Source: Brevundimonas subvibrioides ATCC 15264
GTDB lineage: Bacteria > Pseudomonadota > Alphaproteobacteria > Caulobacterales > Caulobacteraceae
Length of the DNA stretch: 64,000 nucleotides
Direction of reading: 5' to 3'
Assembly: GCF_000144605.1 (NCBI RefSeq)
Contig: NC_014375.1
Span: forward strand, 620,001-684,000
Below are positions 34,974 through 45,155 of the stretch, piece by piece. A program made the position numbers and the translations under genes. The first letter of the stretch is position 1. Each line of letters begins with the position of its first letter. The notes beneath the pieces are model-generated. The model did not search any database, was not told the DNA's origin, and worked only from the letters and a program-made list of their open reading frames with translations.

Positions 34974-36959
34974 TCAGCGCGCGTTGGCGATCAGGGAGCC
35001 GCAGTTGGCATCCTCGGCCAGACCCGGATCCACGAAGGCGAACAGCGCCGCCACCGGGGCGACCACGGCCCCCAGCAGGGCGGTAAGCCCGCCCTGACCG
35101 ATGATCTGGCTGGTGTCCACGCCCACGCGCGGCGCGGTCAGGGGGCCCGAGACCAGGATCGGGGTCCAGAGGCGCAGCAGTCTGGGACGTTTGCTCTCGC
35201 CGTCGATCTTCAGGTTCATGGTCTCGTCGCCCAGATTGATCGAACCCGTGCCGCTGGCCAGGACCACATCGGTATCGACCACCAGGGTCCGGGCCCGAGC
35301 GATGCCGTTGGCGACGTCGAAATCGGCTACGCCGCAGCGGATGGTGCTCTGGGAATCGTCCCCCCGCAGCAGCTTCAGCAGGCCGGCGCTGGCGTTGATG
35401 CCCAGCAGTTCGGCGAAGGCCGCGCGCATCCGGCCCTGGGGCACCACCAGGCTCAGCGAGCCCTTGGAGGCGGCGGCGAAGCGGTGGATCGAATTCCCCG
35501 ATCCTTCCAGCCGGGCGCGGCCGAGCGCGGCGCCCGAAACGGGGGCCACGCCATCCCTGGCCGGGATGATGGATTCCAGCGGATAGCCCGCCAGCCGGAA
35601 GTCGATCTTGCTGTAGGGGACCTCGGGATTGGCATCGATGGTCGCGGTGCCGGTCAGGGTGCCGCGATTGAAGGTGAAGGCGACGGGATCCAGGTTCAGC
35701 ACCCCGTCCTTGAGGTCGCCGCCCAGCTGGACCCGGCGGATATCCATGTCGTTCGCCTTCACGCTGGCGGCGCGATAGCTGATCGTGCCGTCCATCGCCC
35801 GCAGCCGCTCCACCTGCAGGGTCGCGTCAGGCAGCAGTTTGCCCACGGTCCCGCCGGTGCTGATGGTCGTGGTGTCCGTGCCCGCGGCATTCGTCTGCGC
35901 CCGCCCGCCGAGGATGGTCGTCAGGTCGTCGATGTCGAGCCGCTGGGAGCTCAGAGTGGCATCGACCTTCAGCCGGCCACCTCCCTGGACGCGCACATCG
36001 CCCTCCAGGTCGGAGGCCCCGACCCGACCGCTGAAGTCGTTGAAGGTCCAGATGTTGTCGTCGCGGGTCAGTGCGCCCGCCAGGCGGTAGGCCGGCGTGT
36101 TGGGCAGGGTGACGCCCGTCAGCAGATACAGATCATTCAGGTTCTGGCCCTGAAGGCTGAGCGTGGAGGTGAACTGGCCCAGATCGAACGGGCGGGTGAT
36201 CGCCCCGTCCGCGACCAGCCGGGATCCGGCCCCGGCCAGCGTCGCCTTGAATCCATAGGGGCGATTGCGCCGGATGTTGATGAAGGGGCCGCCCTCGATC
36301 TTCAGCGTCAGGGGCGACCCGTTGATCGACCCCTCGCCCTCCAGCACGAAGCCGCTCTGGCCGTCCGCGTCGGAGGCCGCCTCCTGGGCCGTGACGGCGG
36401 CTTCCAGCGTCAGGTCGCGGCGTTGCTCGTCGACCGACAGGCGGCCGTCGGTGATGACCAGGCGATTGATCAGCGGCAGTTTCGCGCCCTCTCCGTCGTC
36501 GGGCTTGTCCGGCTCCAGATCCCAGCTCTGCCGGCCGTCCTCGGTCGCGATCAGGACGACCCGTGGCCGGGTGATCGACAGCAGCGGCATCTCGACCTGA
36601 CCCACGAACAGCTTCCGCAGCCGGAACTGCGCCTCGATCCGCTCGACGTTCGCCGTGTCGGCCTCTGTCGCCCACGACGGGCCGCCGAACTTCAGGTCGT
36701 TGACGATGACCGACGGCGTCCAGCTGAACAGCCTGACGTCCAGATCGCCCTGCAGCGCGACCTCGCGGTCGTATTTGGCCGAGGCCCAGCGCCCGATCGG
36801 ACCCCTCAGCCAGTTCCAGTCGAACAGCAGGAGGAAGATGACGATCGCCGCGATCAGGACCAGCACCACCGAGGCCGCGATCTTTTCGGTGCGACCGGGC
36901 CTGCGAAAGGAGCCGTAGACCGGATCGTTCTCGACCACCCAGTCGCGCCACTGGCCCAT
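34974..36959 (-). CDS. AsmA-family protein
   Basis: This protein of about 661 residues has one N-terminal transmembrane helix (KIAASVVLVLIAAIVIFLLL) and a long periplasmic beta-rich chain. The AsmA start (IGRWASAKYDREVALQGDLD) and the AsmA C-terminal block (FAELLGINASAGLLKLLRGD, then the ending IINLGDETMNLKIDGESK-like segment) are present. Such proteins are proposed lipid bridges between membranes. The ATG at 36959 is used here. A TTG about 25 codons upstream would give SRSLNLKSLWQDIRTRG first and cannot be excluded. Confidence 0.88.
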   Translation of the reverse strand: MGQWRDWVVENDPVYGSFRRPGRTEKIAASVVLVLIAAIVIFLLLFDWNWLRGPIGRWASAKYDREVALQGDLDVRLFSWTPSVIVNDLKFGGPSWATEADTANVERIEAQFRLRKLFVGQVEMPLLSITRPRVVLIATEDGRQSWDLEPDKPDDGEGAKLPLINRLVITDGRLSVDEQRRDLTLEAAVTAQEAASDADGQSGFVLEGEGSINGSPLTLKIEGGPFINIRRNRPYGFKATLAGAGSRLVADGAITRPFDLGQFTSTLSLQGQNLNDLYLLTGVTLPNTPAYRLAGALTRDDNIWTFNDFSGRVGASDLEGDVRVQGGGRLKVDATLSSQRLDIDDLTTILGGRAQTNAAGTDTTTISTGGTVGKLLPDATLQVERLRAMDGTISYRAASVKANDMDIRRVQLGGDLKDGVLNLDPVAFTFNRGTLTGTATIDANPEVPYSKIDFRLAGYPLESIIPARDGVAPVSGAALGRARLEGSGNSIHRFAAASKGSLSLVVPQGRMRAAFAELLGINASAGLLKLLRGDDSQSTIRCGVADFDVANGIARARTLVVDTDVVLASGTGSINLGDETMNLKIDGESKRPRLLRLWTPILVSGPLTAPRVGVDTSQIIGQGGLTALLGAVVAPVAALFAFVDPGLAEDANCGSLIANAR

Positions 36960-37223
36960 CCGCGCGCCGGCGGGTGCGACGCCCCGGGTGCGGATGTCCT
37001 GCCAGAGGGATTTCAAATTCAGCGATCTGGACAAGGCGCGCGCTCCACGAACCGGTCTCAACGCGCGAACGGGGCTCCGGGGGCCATGCGCGGCCGCAGC
37101 GGGGTGCCGACCCGCTTTTTTGATCCGCCGTCGGTCCAGTTGTCTTATTTTCTTTACATAGCCGGAAAGTGGCGCATTAATGCTCCGAACCCTGACATCT
37201 TTCAGGCTTGGGAGGAGCCCGCC
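36960..37223. promoter_or_regulatory. Intergenic region between asmA-like and small secreted gene
   Basis: These 264 bases contain an AT-rich part at 37110-37185 with TTGTCT and TATTTTCTTTACAT, plus the 10-bp palindrome GCATTAATGC at 37174-37183. A GGAGGA ribosome site (37211-37216) precedes the next gene. The left part may still code for the N-terminus of the AsmA-like protein. Confidence 0.4.
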
Positions 37224-37535
37224 ATGAACCGTTTCGCCGCCATGTCCACCGTCATCGCCCTCGCCGCCTCGGCGTCCGCGCCGGCCTTCGCCGAACAGGC
37301 CCTGCCGACCGCTGCCCCCGTGGGAGCCCAGCGCGTCGTCATGCTGTGCGATTCCGACGTCGCCACGCGCGCAGCCTACCGCCGGGACTTCGGTTCGCGG
37401 CCGGTCTTCGTGACCGCCGACCAGGCCCTGCGCGCCCGCGCTACGGGCGAGGTCTGGGCCACGCCGCGCTGCATGACCGCGCGCGAGCACGGCCGCCTGA
37501 CCCAGACGCTGAACAGCTACGCCGCCGTCCGCTAG
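37224..37535 (+). CDS. Small secreted protein with two cysteines
   Basis: This 103-residue protein has a clear signal peptide (MNRFAAMSTVIALAASASAP, ending AFA). The mature part is short, with MLCDSD and PRCMTAREHG providing a possible disulfide. The family was not recognised. A strong ribosome site and an AT-rich promoter region suggest good expression. It converges with ccmB. Confidence 0.75.
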   Translation: MNRFAAMSTVIALAASASAPAFAEQALPTAAPVGAQRVVMLCDSDVATRAAYRRDFGSRPVFVTADQALRARATGEVWATPRCMTAREHGRLTQTLNSYAAVR

Positions 37536-37541
37536 GTCTGG

Positions 37542-38207
37542 CTACCCCTGGGCGCTGCGGATCGCTGCGGCGCCCGCCGGGGGCGCGATCACGATCGCGA
37601 ACAGCACATAGGCCGTCAGCAGGGCCAAAGCCGACATCGGGCTGAGCCCCGCCGCCGCCCGATCCAGCGCGCCCGAGCCGAACACCACCGGCGGAATGAA
37701 CAGCGGCAGCACCACGACCGCGATCAGCAGGCCGCCCCGCTTCGCGCCCAGCGCCAGGGCCGCGCCCAGCGCGCCGGTGAAGGCGAACCCCAGACCCCCG
37801 ATCAGGGCCGACGCCGCCGTCAGCGGCGCCAGGTCGATCGGCTGACCCAGGGCCAGCGCCGCGATGGGGGCCGTCAGGGCCAGAGGCAGGCCGGTCGCCA
37901 GCCACTGGCTGATCGCCTTGACCGCGAACACCACTTCCAGCGGCAGGGGGCCGGTGGCCAGAAGGTCCAGCGCCCCGTCGTCGAGGTCGCGCTCGAACAG
38001 ACGTTCCAGCGACAGCAGGCTGGACAGCGCCAGGGCCAGCCAGGCGATGCCGGCGGCGACCGGCCTCAGCACCGAGGGATCGCCGCCCGCCGCGAGCGGC
38101 ACGACGGTGGTAAGGCAGGCGAAGAAGCCGCACGCCAGCAAGGGTCCGCCCCCGCCGCCCCAGGCCAGGGCCAGTTCGCGCCGGAACAGGACGCCGACGG
38201 CGCTCAC
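37542..38207 (-). CDS. ccmB: Heme exporter membrane subunit CcmB
   Basis: CcmB is the membrane part of the CcmABC transporter used in system I cytochrome c maturation. The 221-residue protein has about six helices and the family blocks [40 protein letters not shown] and [15 protein letters not shown]. It begins with GTG overlapping the ccmA stop as GTGA. ccmC, D and the rest are not in the window. Confidence 0.94.
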   Translation of the reverse strand: MSAVGVLFRRELALAWGGGGGPLLACGFFACLTTVVPLAAGGDPSVLRPVAAGIAWLALALSSLLSLERLFERDLDDGALDLLATGPLPLEVVFAVKAISQWLATGLPLALTAPIAALALGQPIDLAPLTAASALIGGLGFAFTGALGAALALGAKRGGLLIAVVVLPLFIPPVVFGSGALDRAAAGLSPMSALALLTAYVLFAIVIAPPAGAAAIRSAQG

Positions 38208-38827
38208 GACCGGGCCCCCAGATCGAATCCGCGCGCCGCGATGGGCAGGGGATCGTGCACCGCCGCGACGATCAGGCCGCCGCCCGCGAGGTGACGCGCC
38301 ATCATCGCCCCGACCGCCTCGCGCCACCCGCCGTCCAGCGGGGACAGGGGTTCGTCCAGCAGCCACAGCGCGCGCGGCGACCCGATCAGGCGGGCCAGCG
38401 CCAGCCGTCGTCGCTGGCCCGCCGACAGCTTGCGCACCTCCAGATCCAGCAGGGGCTTCAGCCGCAGGGTCTCGATGGCCTCGTCGATGCCGTCATGGCT
38501 GCGTCCCAGCCACTGCGACTGGAACATCAGTTCGTCGCGCGCCAGCCGGCCGCCCTTGAGCCCGTCCAGGTGGCCGAGCATGTGCACCTGATGCGCCCGG
38601 GCCTCGGAGGCTTCGACGGCGTTCGCGTCGGCGTCAGCGAAGGCGATCTCGCCCGCGTCCGGGCGGATGAAGCCCGCGATGGCGCGCAGCAGGCTGGTCT
38701 TGCCGGCCCCGTTGGCCCCGGTCAGGGCGAGCGCCTCGCCCGCCCCCAAGGCGAGATCCAGCCCCCTGAACAGGGTCCGCTCGCCGCGCGCGAGGGTCAG
38801 GCCGGCGATCGTCAGGGCCGAGATCAT
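38204..38827 (-). CDS. ccmA: Heme exporter ATPase CcmA
   Basis: This 207-residue ABC ATPase supplies energy to release heme from CcmE during cytochrome c maturation. Walker A is [14 protein letters not shown] (about residues 35-48), the signature is [15 protein letters not shown], and Walker B is [12 protein letters not shown]. It is short, as CcmA proteins are. The ATG at 38827 is used; a longer in-frame ORF upstream looks non-coding. It is translated together with ccmB. Confidence 0.95.
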   Translation of the reverse strand: MISALTIAGLTLARGERTLFRGLDLALGAGEALALTGANGAGKTSLLRAIAGFIRPDAGEIAFADADANAVEASEARAHQVHMLGHLDGLKGGRLARDELMFQSQWLGRSHDGIDEAIETLRLKPLLDLEVRKLSAGQRRRLALARLIGSPRALWLLDEPLSPLDGGWREAVGAMMARHLAGGGLIVAAVHDPLPIAARGFDLGARS

Positions 38828-39023
38828 GTTGCGAGCCTCTTGCGATCCATTCTCAATGTCCCCACAGCCATCGTGGATACATGGACGAGTCCGTCCCCCG
38901 CGTTTATAGCCAGCGTCGCCGCAGCAGGCTGTCGCCGCGCGCGCCGGGGACCTGTGCGCCCCGTCGTTTGCCGCGAGACGGCGCGACCGGATCTTCGGGC
39001 GGCTTTGACCAGAGGAAAACTCC

Positions 39024-41717
<2,694 letters not shown>

Positions 41718-41737
41718 TAGGCTCGCTTCGTGAAACG

Positions 41738-41769
41738 GGGGCCGGTCGCGCAAGCGCCGGCCCCTTTTT
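41738..41769 (+). terminator. acnA terminator
   Basis: The stem GGGGCCGG with its complement, enclosing a short GC-rich loop, is followed by TTTTT at 41765-41769, 21 bases past the acnA stop. It also lies just downstream of oxyR on the other strand and may serve both. Confidence 0.85.
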
Positions 41770-41777
41770 CTTTGGGC

Positions 41778-42665
41778 TCAATCCAGCCGCATCGCCTCGG
41801 CCAGCAGGCGCGCTTCCGCCGCCCGGCTCGAGCCCGAACGCCAGGCGACGACGATCTCGCGTCTGGGGGCCTCGGCCGCGAAGTGGCGGATGACGACCCC
41901 CTTGTCGTCGGCCAGGCCCGCGCGCACCGCCATCGCGGGCAGGAAGGACACCCCGAGGCCTGACGAGATCATCTGCACCAGGGTGTGCAGCGACGTGGCG
42001 GCGAAGACGTCCTCGCCGCGCGGTGCCTCCATTTCGATGCCGGCCAGAGCCTGGTCGCGCAGACAGTGGCCGTCCTCCAGCAGGATCAGGTCCTCGGCCT
42101 TCAGCGCGCCCGGCTGGATGTCACCCGCCGCCGCCAGCGCATGACCCACGGGAGCGACGGCCAGGATCTCGTCGTCGCCGATCCGGGCGTGTTCGATGCC
42201 GGGCGCGTCATAGGGCAGGGCGATGACCGCGCAGTCCAGCTGGCCCGCCTTCAGCCCGGCGATCAGCCGCGGCGTCAGGTCCTCGCGGATAAACAGACGC
42301 AGGGCAGGATAGGCGTCCTTGAGCCGGGGCAGGGTCGCGGGCAGCAGGAAGGGGGCCACGGTCGGGATGATCCCCAGCCGGAGACGCCCGGACAGCGGCT
42401 TGCCGGCGTTGCGGGCGGCCTCGACCAGGTCCTCGGTCCGCGCCAGAACGTCCTCCGCCCGCCGACAGGCCTCGGCTCCGACGGCCGTCAGCTGCACATT
42501 GCCCCGCGTGCGTTCGACGACGGGCGCGCCCAGGACGCGCTCCAGTTCCTGGACGCCGGACGACAGGGCGGGCTGGCTGACGTGCGCGGCCTCGGCCGCC
42601 CGGCTGAACGATCCATGCTCGGACAGAAGCTTCAGATACTGAAGCTGACGCAAGGTGGGGAGCAT
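41778..42665 (-). CDS. oxyR: Hydrogen peroxide regulator OxyR, lacking the second redox cysteine
   Basis: This 295-residue LysR-family activator has the N-terminal HTH (FSRAAEAAHVSQPALSSGVQ) and the OxyR sensing segment LLEDGHCLRDQALAGIEME. Cys201 matches E. coli Cys199, but the position of Cys208 is isoleucine (residue 210), and no cysteine is nearby. The other cysteines are Cys67 and Cys145. FAATSLHTLVQM is conserved. It diverges from ahpC with an OxyR-like site between them, so it surely controls ahpC. How it is oxidised is unclear. Confidence 0.92.
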   Translation of the reverse strand: MLPTLRQLQYLKLLSEHGSFSRAAEAAHVSQPALSSGVQELERVLGAPVVERTRGNVQLTAVGAEACRRAEDVLARTEDLVEAARNAGKPLSGRLRLGIIPTVAPFLLPATLPRLKDAYPALRLFIREDLTPRLIAGLKAGQLDCAVIALPYDAPGIEHARIGDDEILAVAPVGHALAAAGDIQPGALKAEDLILLEDGHCLRDQALAGIEMEAPRGEDVFAATSLHTLVQMISSGLGVSFLPAMAVRAGLADDKGVVIRHFAAEAPRREIVVAWRSGSSRAAEARLLAEAMRLD

Positions 42666-42684
42666 AGGCGCGACCTCTCAATAT

Positions 42685-42701
42685 CATAGATATTATCTAT
42701 G
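42685..42701. promoter_or_regulatory. OxyR binding site in the oxyR-ahpC gap
   Basis: ATAG-N7-CTAT at 42686-42700 is a perfect left half of the OxyR consensus, set in a 17-bp palindrome with 8-bp arms CATAGATA and TATCTATG. Two weaker elements follow at the right spacing: TGAT (42708) and CCAT (42719). A TTGACT -35-like box for ahpC begins at 42722, right next to it, as expected for activation. Confidence 0.8.
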
Positions 42702-42817
42702 GACGCCTGATCTTCTATCCATTGACTTTGTGCAGTGCAACCGCCATTTCGCACATGCGGTCGGCCCTCCCCGGCGCCGCTCCAAGACATTCGATTTCAT
42801 CCGGAAGGGATACAGCC

Positions 42818-43372
42818 ATGTTCGGCGTCGGTCAGACACTGCCTGAGTTCAAGATCATGGGCGTCAAGCCCGGCTTCAACAGCCACGAGGAGAACGGCGT
42901 CTCCGCGTTCGAGCCGATCACCAACGCGTCGTTCGAAGGCAAGTGGAAGGTCATCTTCTTCTACCCGAAGGACTTCACCTTCGTGTGCCCGACCGAGATC
43001 GCCGAGTTCGCCTCGCTGGCGCGCGATTTCGAGGATCGTGACACCGTCGTCCTGGGCGGCTCGACCGACAACGAGTTCGTCAAGCTGGCCTGGCGCCGCG
43101 ACCACGCCGACCTGTCGAAGCTGCCGATCTGGCAGTTCGCCGACAACGGCGGCAAGCTGGCCCGCGCCCTGGGCGTGCTCGACGAAGCCGAGGGTGTCGC
43201 CCTGCGCGCCACCTTCGTCGTCGATCCGCACAACGTCATCCAGCACGTCTACGTCACCAACCTGAACGTGGGCCGCGCCCCCGCCGACACCCTGCGGGTC
43301 GTCGACGCGCTGCAGACCGATGAACTGTGCGCCTGCAACCGCCCGGTCGGCGGCGAGACGCTCGCGGCGTAA
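42818..43372 (+). CDS. ahpC: Alkyl hydroperoxide reductase AhpC (three-cysteine peroxiredoxin)
   Basis: This 184-residue peroxiredoxin reduces H2O2 and organic peroxides. The peroxidatic cysteine is Cys57 in FTFVCPTE. The C-terminal ELCACN contains Cys171 and Cys173, the three-cysteine form known from Mycobacterium, where AhpD rather than AhpF recycles the enzyme. The ATG at 42818 follows GGAAGGGA. It is divergent from oxyR, and ahpD is the next gene after a terminator. Confidence 0.96.
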   Translation: MFGVGQTLPEFKIMGVKPGFNSHEENGVSAFEPITNASFEGKWKVIFFYPKDFTFVCPTEIAEFASLARDFEDRDTVVLGGSTDNEFVKLAWRRDHADLSKLPIWQFADNGGKLARALGVLDEAEGVALRATFVVDPHNVIQHVYVTNLNVGRAPADTLRVVDALQTDELCACNRPVGGETLAA

Positions 43373-43393
43373 AGTCGGCGCTTGAGATCCGGA

Positions 43394-43421
43394 GGCGGCG
43401 GCATTCGTGCCGCCGCCTTTT
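43394..43421 (+). terminator. Terminator between ahpC and ahpD
   Basis: A perfect 10-bp stem GGCGGCGGCA with its complement closes a TTCG tetraloop and is followed by TTTT (43418-43421). It lies 21 bases past the ahpC stop, so ahpD must be read by leak-through or from its own promoter in the following 150 bases. Confidence 0.85.
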
Positions 43422-43514
43422 CGGCGCTCGCTTGTTTCTTCAGGGCGCGAACGCTCGACGCACGGCGTCTCGCTGCATGAGCGCGGACGTGCGCGTCGCT
43501 CCATCCTGACTTTT

Positions 43515-43558
43515 GCGGCTCAAGCAGCGCGCGCCCGCGGCGCGAGCGGTAGCCGCCC
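43515..43558 (-). repeat. REP-like element upstream of ahpD
   Basis: This copy of the repeat at 6654 in reverse (CTCAAGCAGCGCGCGCCCGC, then GCGAGCGGTAGC) ends 21 bases before the ahpD ATG. A further, eroded relative lies at about 43443-43486. Both may be part of the ahpD leader. Confidence 0.7.
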
Positions 43559-43579
43559 TTTTCCGAAGGAAAACCAAGA

Positions 43580-44113
43580 ATGTCGATCGACACCCTGCGC
43601 GACCTGATGCCCGCCTATGCCAAGGACATCTCGCTGAACCTGTCGTCGCTGGCCTCCGAGGCCGTGCTGAACGACCAGCAGAAGTGGGGCTGTTTCCTCG
43701 CCTCGGCCCACGCCGTCGGCGTCGGCCCGGTCGTCCGCGCCATCGAGGCGGCCGCCGCCGAGAAGCTGTCGCCCGAGGCGCTGAACGCGGCCAAGGCGGC
43801 CGCCGCCATCATGGGCATGAACAACATCTACTACCGCTCGCTGCACCTGATGAAGAACCACGAGTACACGACCCTGCCGGCGCGCCTGCGGATGAACATC
43901 CTGGCCAACCCGGGCGTGGAAAAGATGGACTTCGAGCTGTGGTCGACGGCCGTCAGCGCCATCAACGGCTGCGGCGCGTGCCTGGACGCCCACGAAGGCG
44001 AACTGCGCAAGCACGGTGTCCCGGCCCAGCAGGTCCAGACAGCCCTGCGCATCGGTGCCGTGGTCCACGCTGCCAGCCGAATCGTGGCCTCGGAAACGGC
44101 GCTGGCGGCTTAA
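43580..44113 (+). CDS. ahpD: Alkyl hydroperoxidase AhpD
   Basis: AhpD is a thiol-disulfide carrier that re-reduces AhpC using lipoyl enzymes. The 177-residue all-helical protein has the active site CGACLDAHE with Cys131, Cys134 and His138, and Glu119, matching Mycobacterium AhpD Glu118, Cys130, Cys133 and His137. AAGGAAAA precedes the ATG. Its TAA overlaps that of murI, which comes from the other side. Confidence 0.96.
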   Translation: MSIDTLRDLMPAYAKDISLNLSSLASEAVLNDQQKWGCFLASAHAVGVGPVVRAIEAAAAEKLSPEALNAAKAAAAIMGMNNIYYRSLHLMKNHEYTTLPARLRMNILANPGVEKMDFELWSTAVSAINGCGACLDAHEGELRKHGVPAQQVQTALRIGAVVHAASRIVASETALAA

Positions 44114-44961
44114 GCCGCCTCGAAGCTCAGCGGCGCACCCCAGAACTGGCTGACCCGGTCCGATTGCGGTCCGGTCTTGCCGGTCGTCAGGAAGGTGCGC
44201 CGCCCGCTGTCGCCCAGGGCGTACTCCGGGTGACGGGCGAAATACCGCTCCAGCGCATCGGCCACCGCGCTCGGCTGATGGATCAGGGTGGTGCCGTCGG
44301 GCAGGGCGGCAGCGAACAGGTCGGCGACGATCTCGTAGTGGGTGCAGCCCAGGATGGCGGTGTCGGGATGGCGACCGATCCGTCGGCGCAGGGCATCGAC
44401 GTGGTCCGCGACCACGACCCGCAGCTCCTCGGTCGGGGCCCCCAGCTCGATCAGGCCGGCCAGGCCCGGGCAGGGTTCTGAAAAGACCGCCAGGTCCTCG
44501 CGCCGCTTGTCGATCTCGATCTCGTAGACCCGGCTGATGGCGGTGGCGGCGGTGCAGAACACCCCGGTGATGTCGATGGCCTCGACCTTGTCCCCCAGCC
44601 GCTCGGCCTCGTAGGTCCAGGGCAGGCCGGTCGCCGCCTCGATCGTCGGCACGATGATGCCCAGGACGTTGAGCGGCCGGCCGTGCCGGACCGCCGCCTC
44701 GGCGACCCAGGTCTGCTGCAGCCGGCGGAGCGCCACGGCCGAGGCCGTGTTGCAGGCCAGGACGACGACACTGGCACCGGCCTGGAACAGACGCTCGCAG
44801 CCGTTGCGGGTGATCTCGACGATCTCCTCGCCGCTCCTGGAGCCGATCGGCGCATTGGCCTGATCGGCCAGATAGACGAGATCGCGCGTCGAAAAACGCC
44901 GGGTCAGTTCCCGATGGACGGTCAGACCGCCCACGCCTGAGTCAAATACGCCTATGGCCAT
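44110..44961 (-). CDS. murI: Glutamate racemase
   Basis: MurI makes D-glutamate for peptidoglycan. The 283-residue cytosolic enzyme shows the family start IGVFDSGVGGLTV with Asp7, the first catalytic cysteine Cys70 in VVLACNTAS and the second in AILGCTHYE (about residue 204). The start at 44961 fits the conserved N-terminus; an upstream in-frame start at 45048 is not supported. Its stop codon overlaps that of ahpD in a shared TTAA. Confidence 0.96.
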   Translation of the reverse strand: MAIGVFDSGVGGLTVHRELTRRFSTRDLVYLADQANAPIGSRSGEEIVEITRNGCERLFQAGASVVVLACNTASAVALRRLQQTWVAEAAVRHGRPLNVLGIIVPTIEAATGLPWTYEAERLGDKVEAIDITGVFCTAATAISRVYEIEIDKRREDLAVFSEPCPGLAGLIELGAPTEELRVVVADHVDALRRRIGRHPDTAILGCTHYEIVADLFAAALPDGTTLIHQPSAVADALERYFARHPEYALGDSGRRTFLTTGKTGPQSDRVSQFWGAPLSFEAA

Positions 44962-45155
44962 GGGTGCGGCGTTTAAGCCCTGGCCTGCAAAAGTGTAAGC
45001 GGTTTTCCGCCCGGGCCCGGGCCCGGGCAGGGCCGGGGACCGGGGCATGAACGCTTGCCTTGTCGTCCCACGGGATTAGACCCTGTTCAGGTGACGGTCA
45101 GGTCGCCAGGCCCTAGACTGTGATCGAAGCCGGAAACGATGAACAGGAAATCCCC

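Noticed and set aside
36960..37490. Extension of the AsmA-like gene by 176 codons upstream
   Set aside because: The extra frame crosses the promoter region and the small secreted gene on the other strand and has no similarity to the AsmA family.
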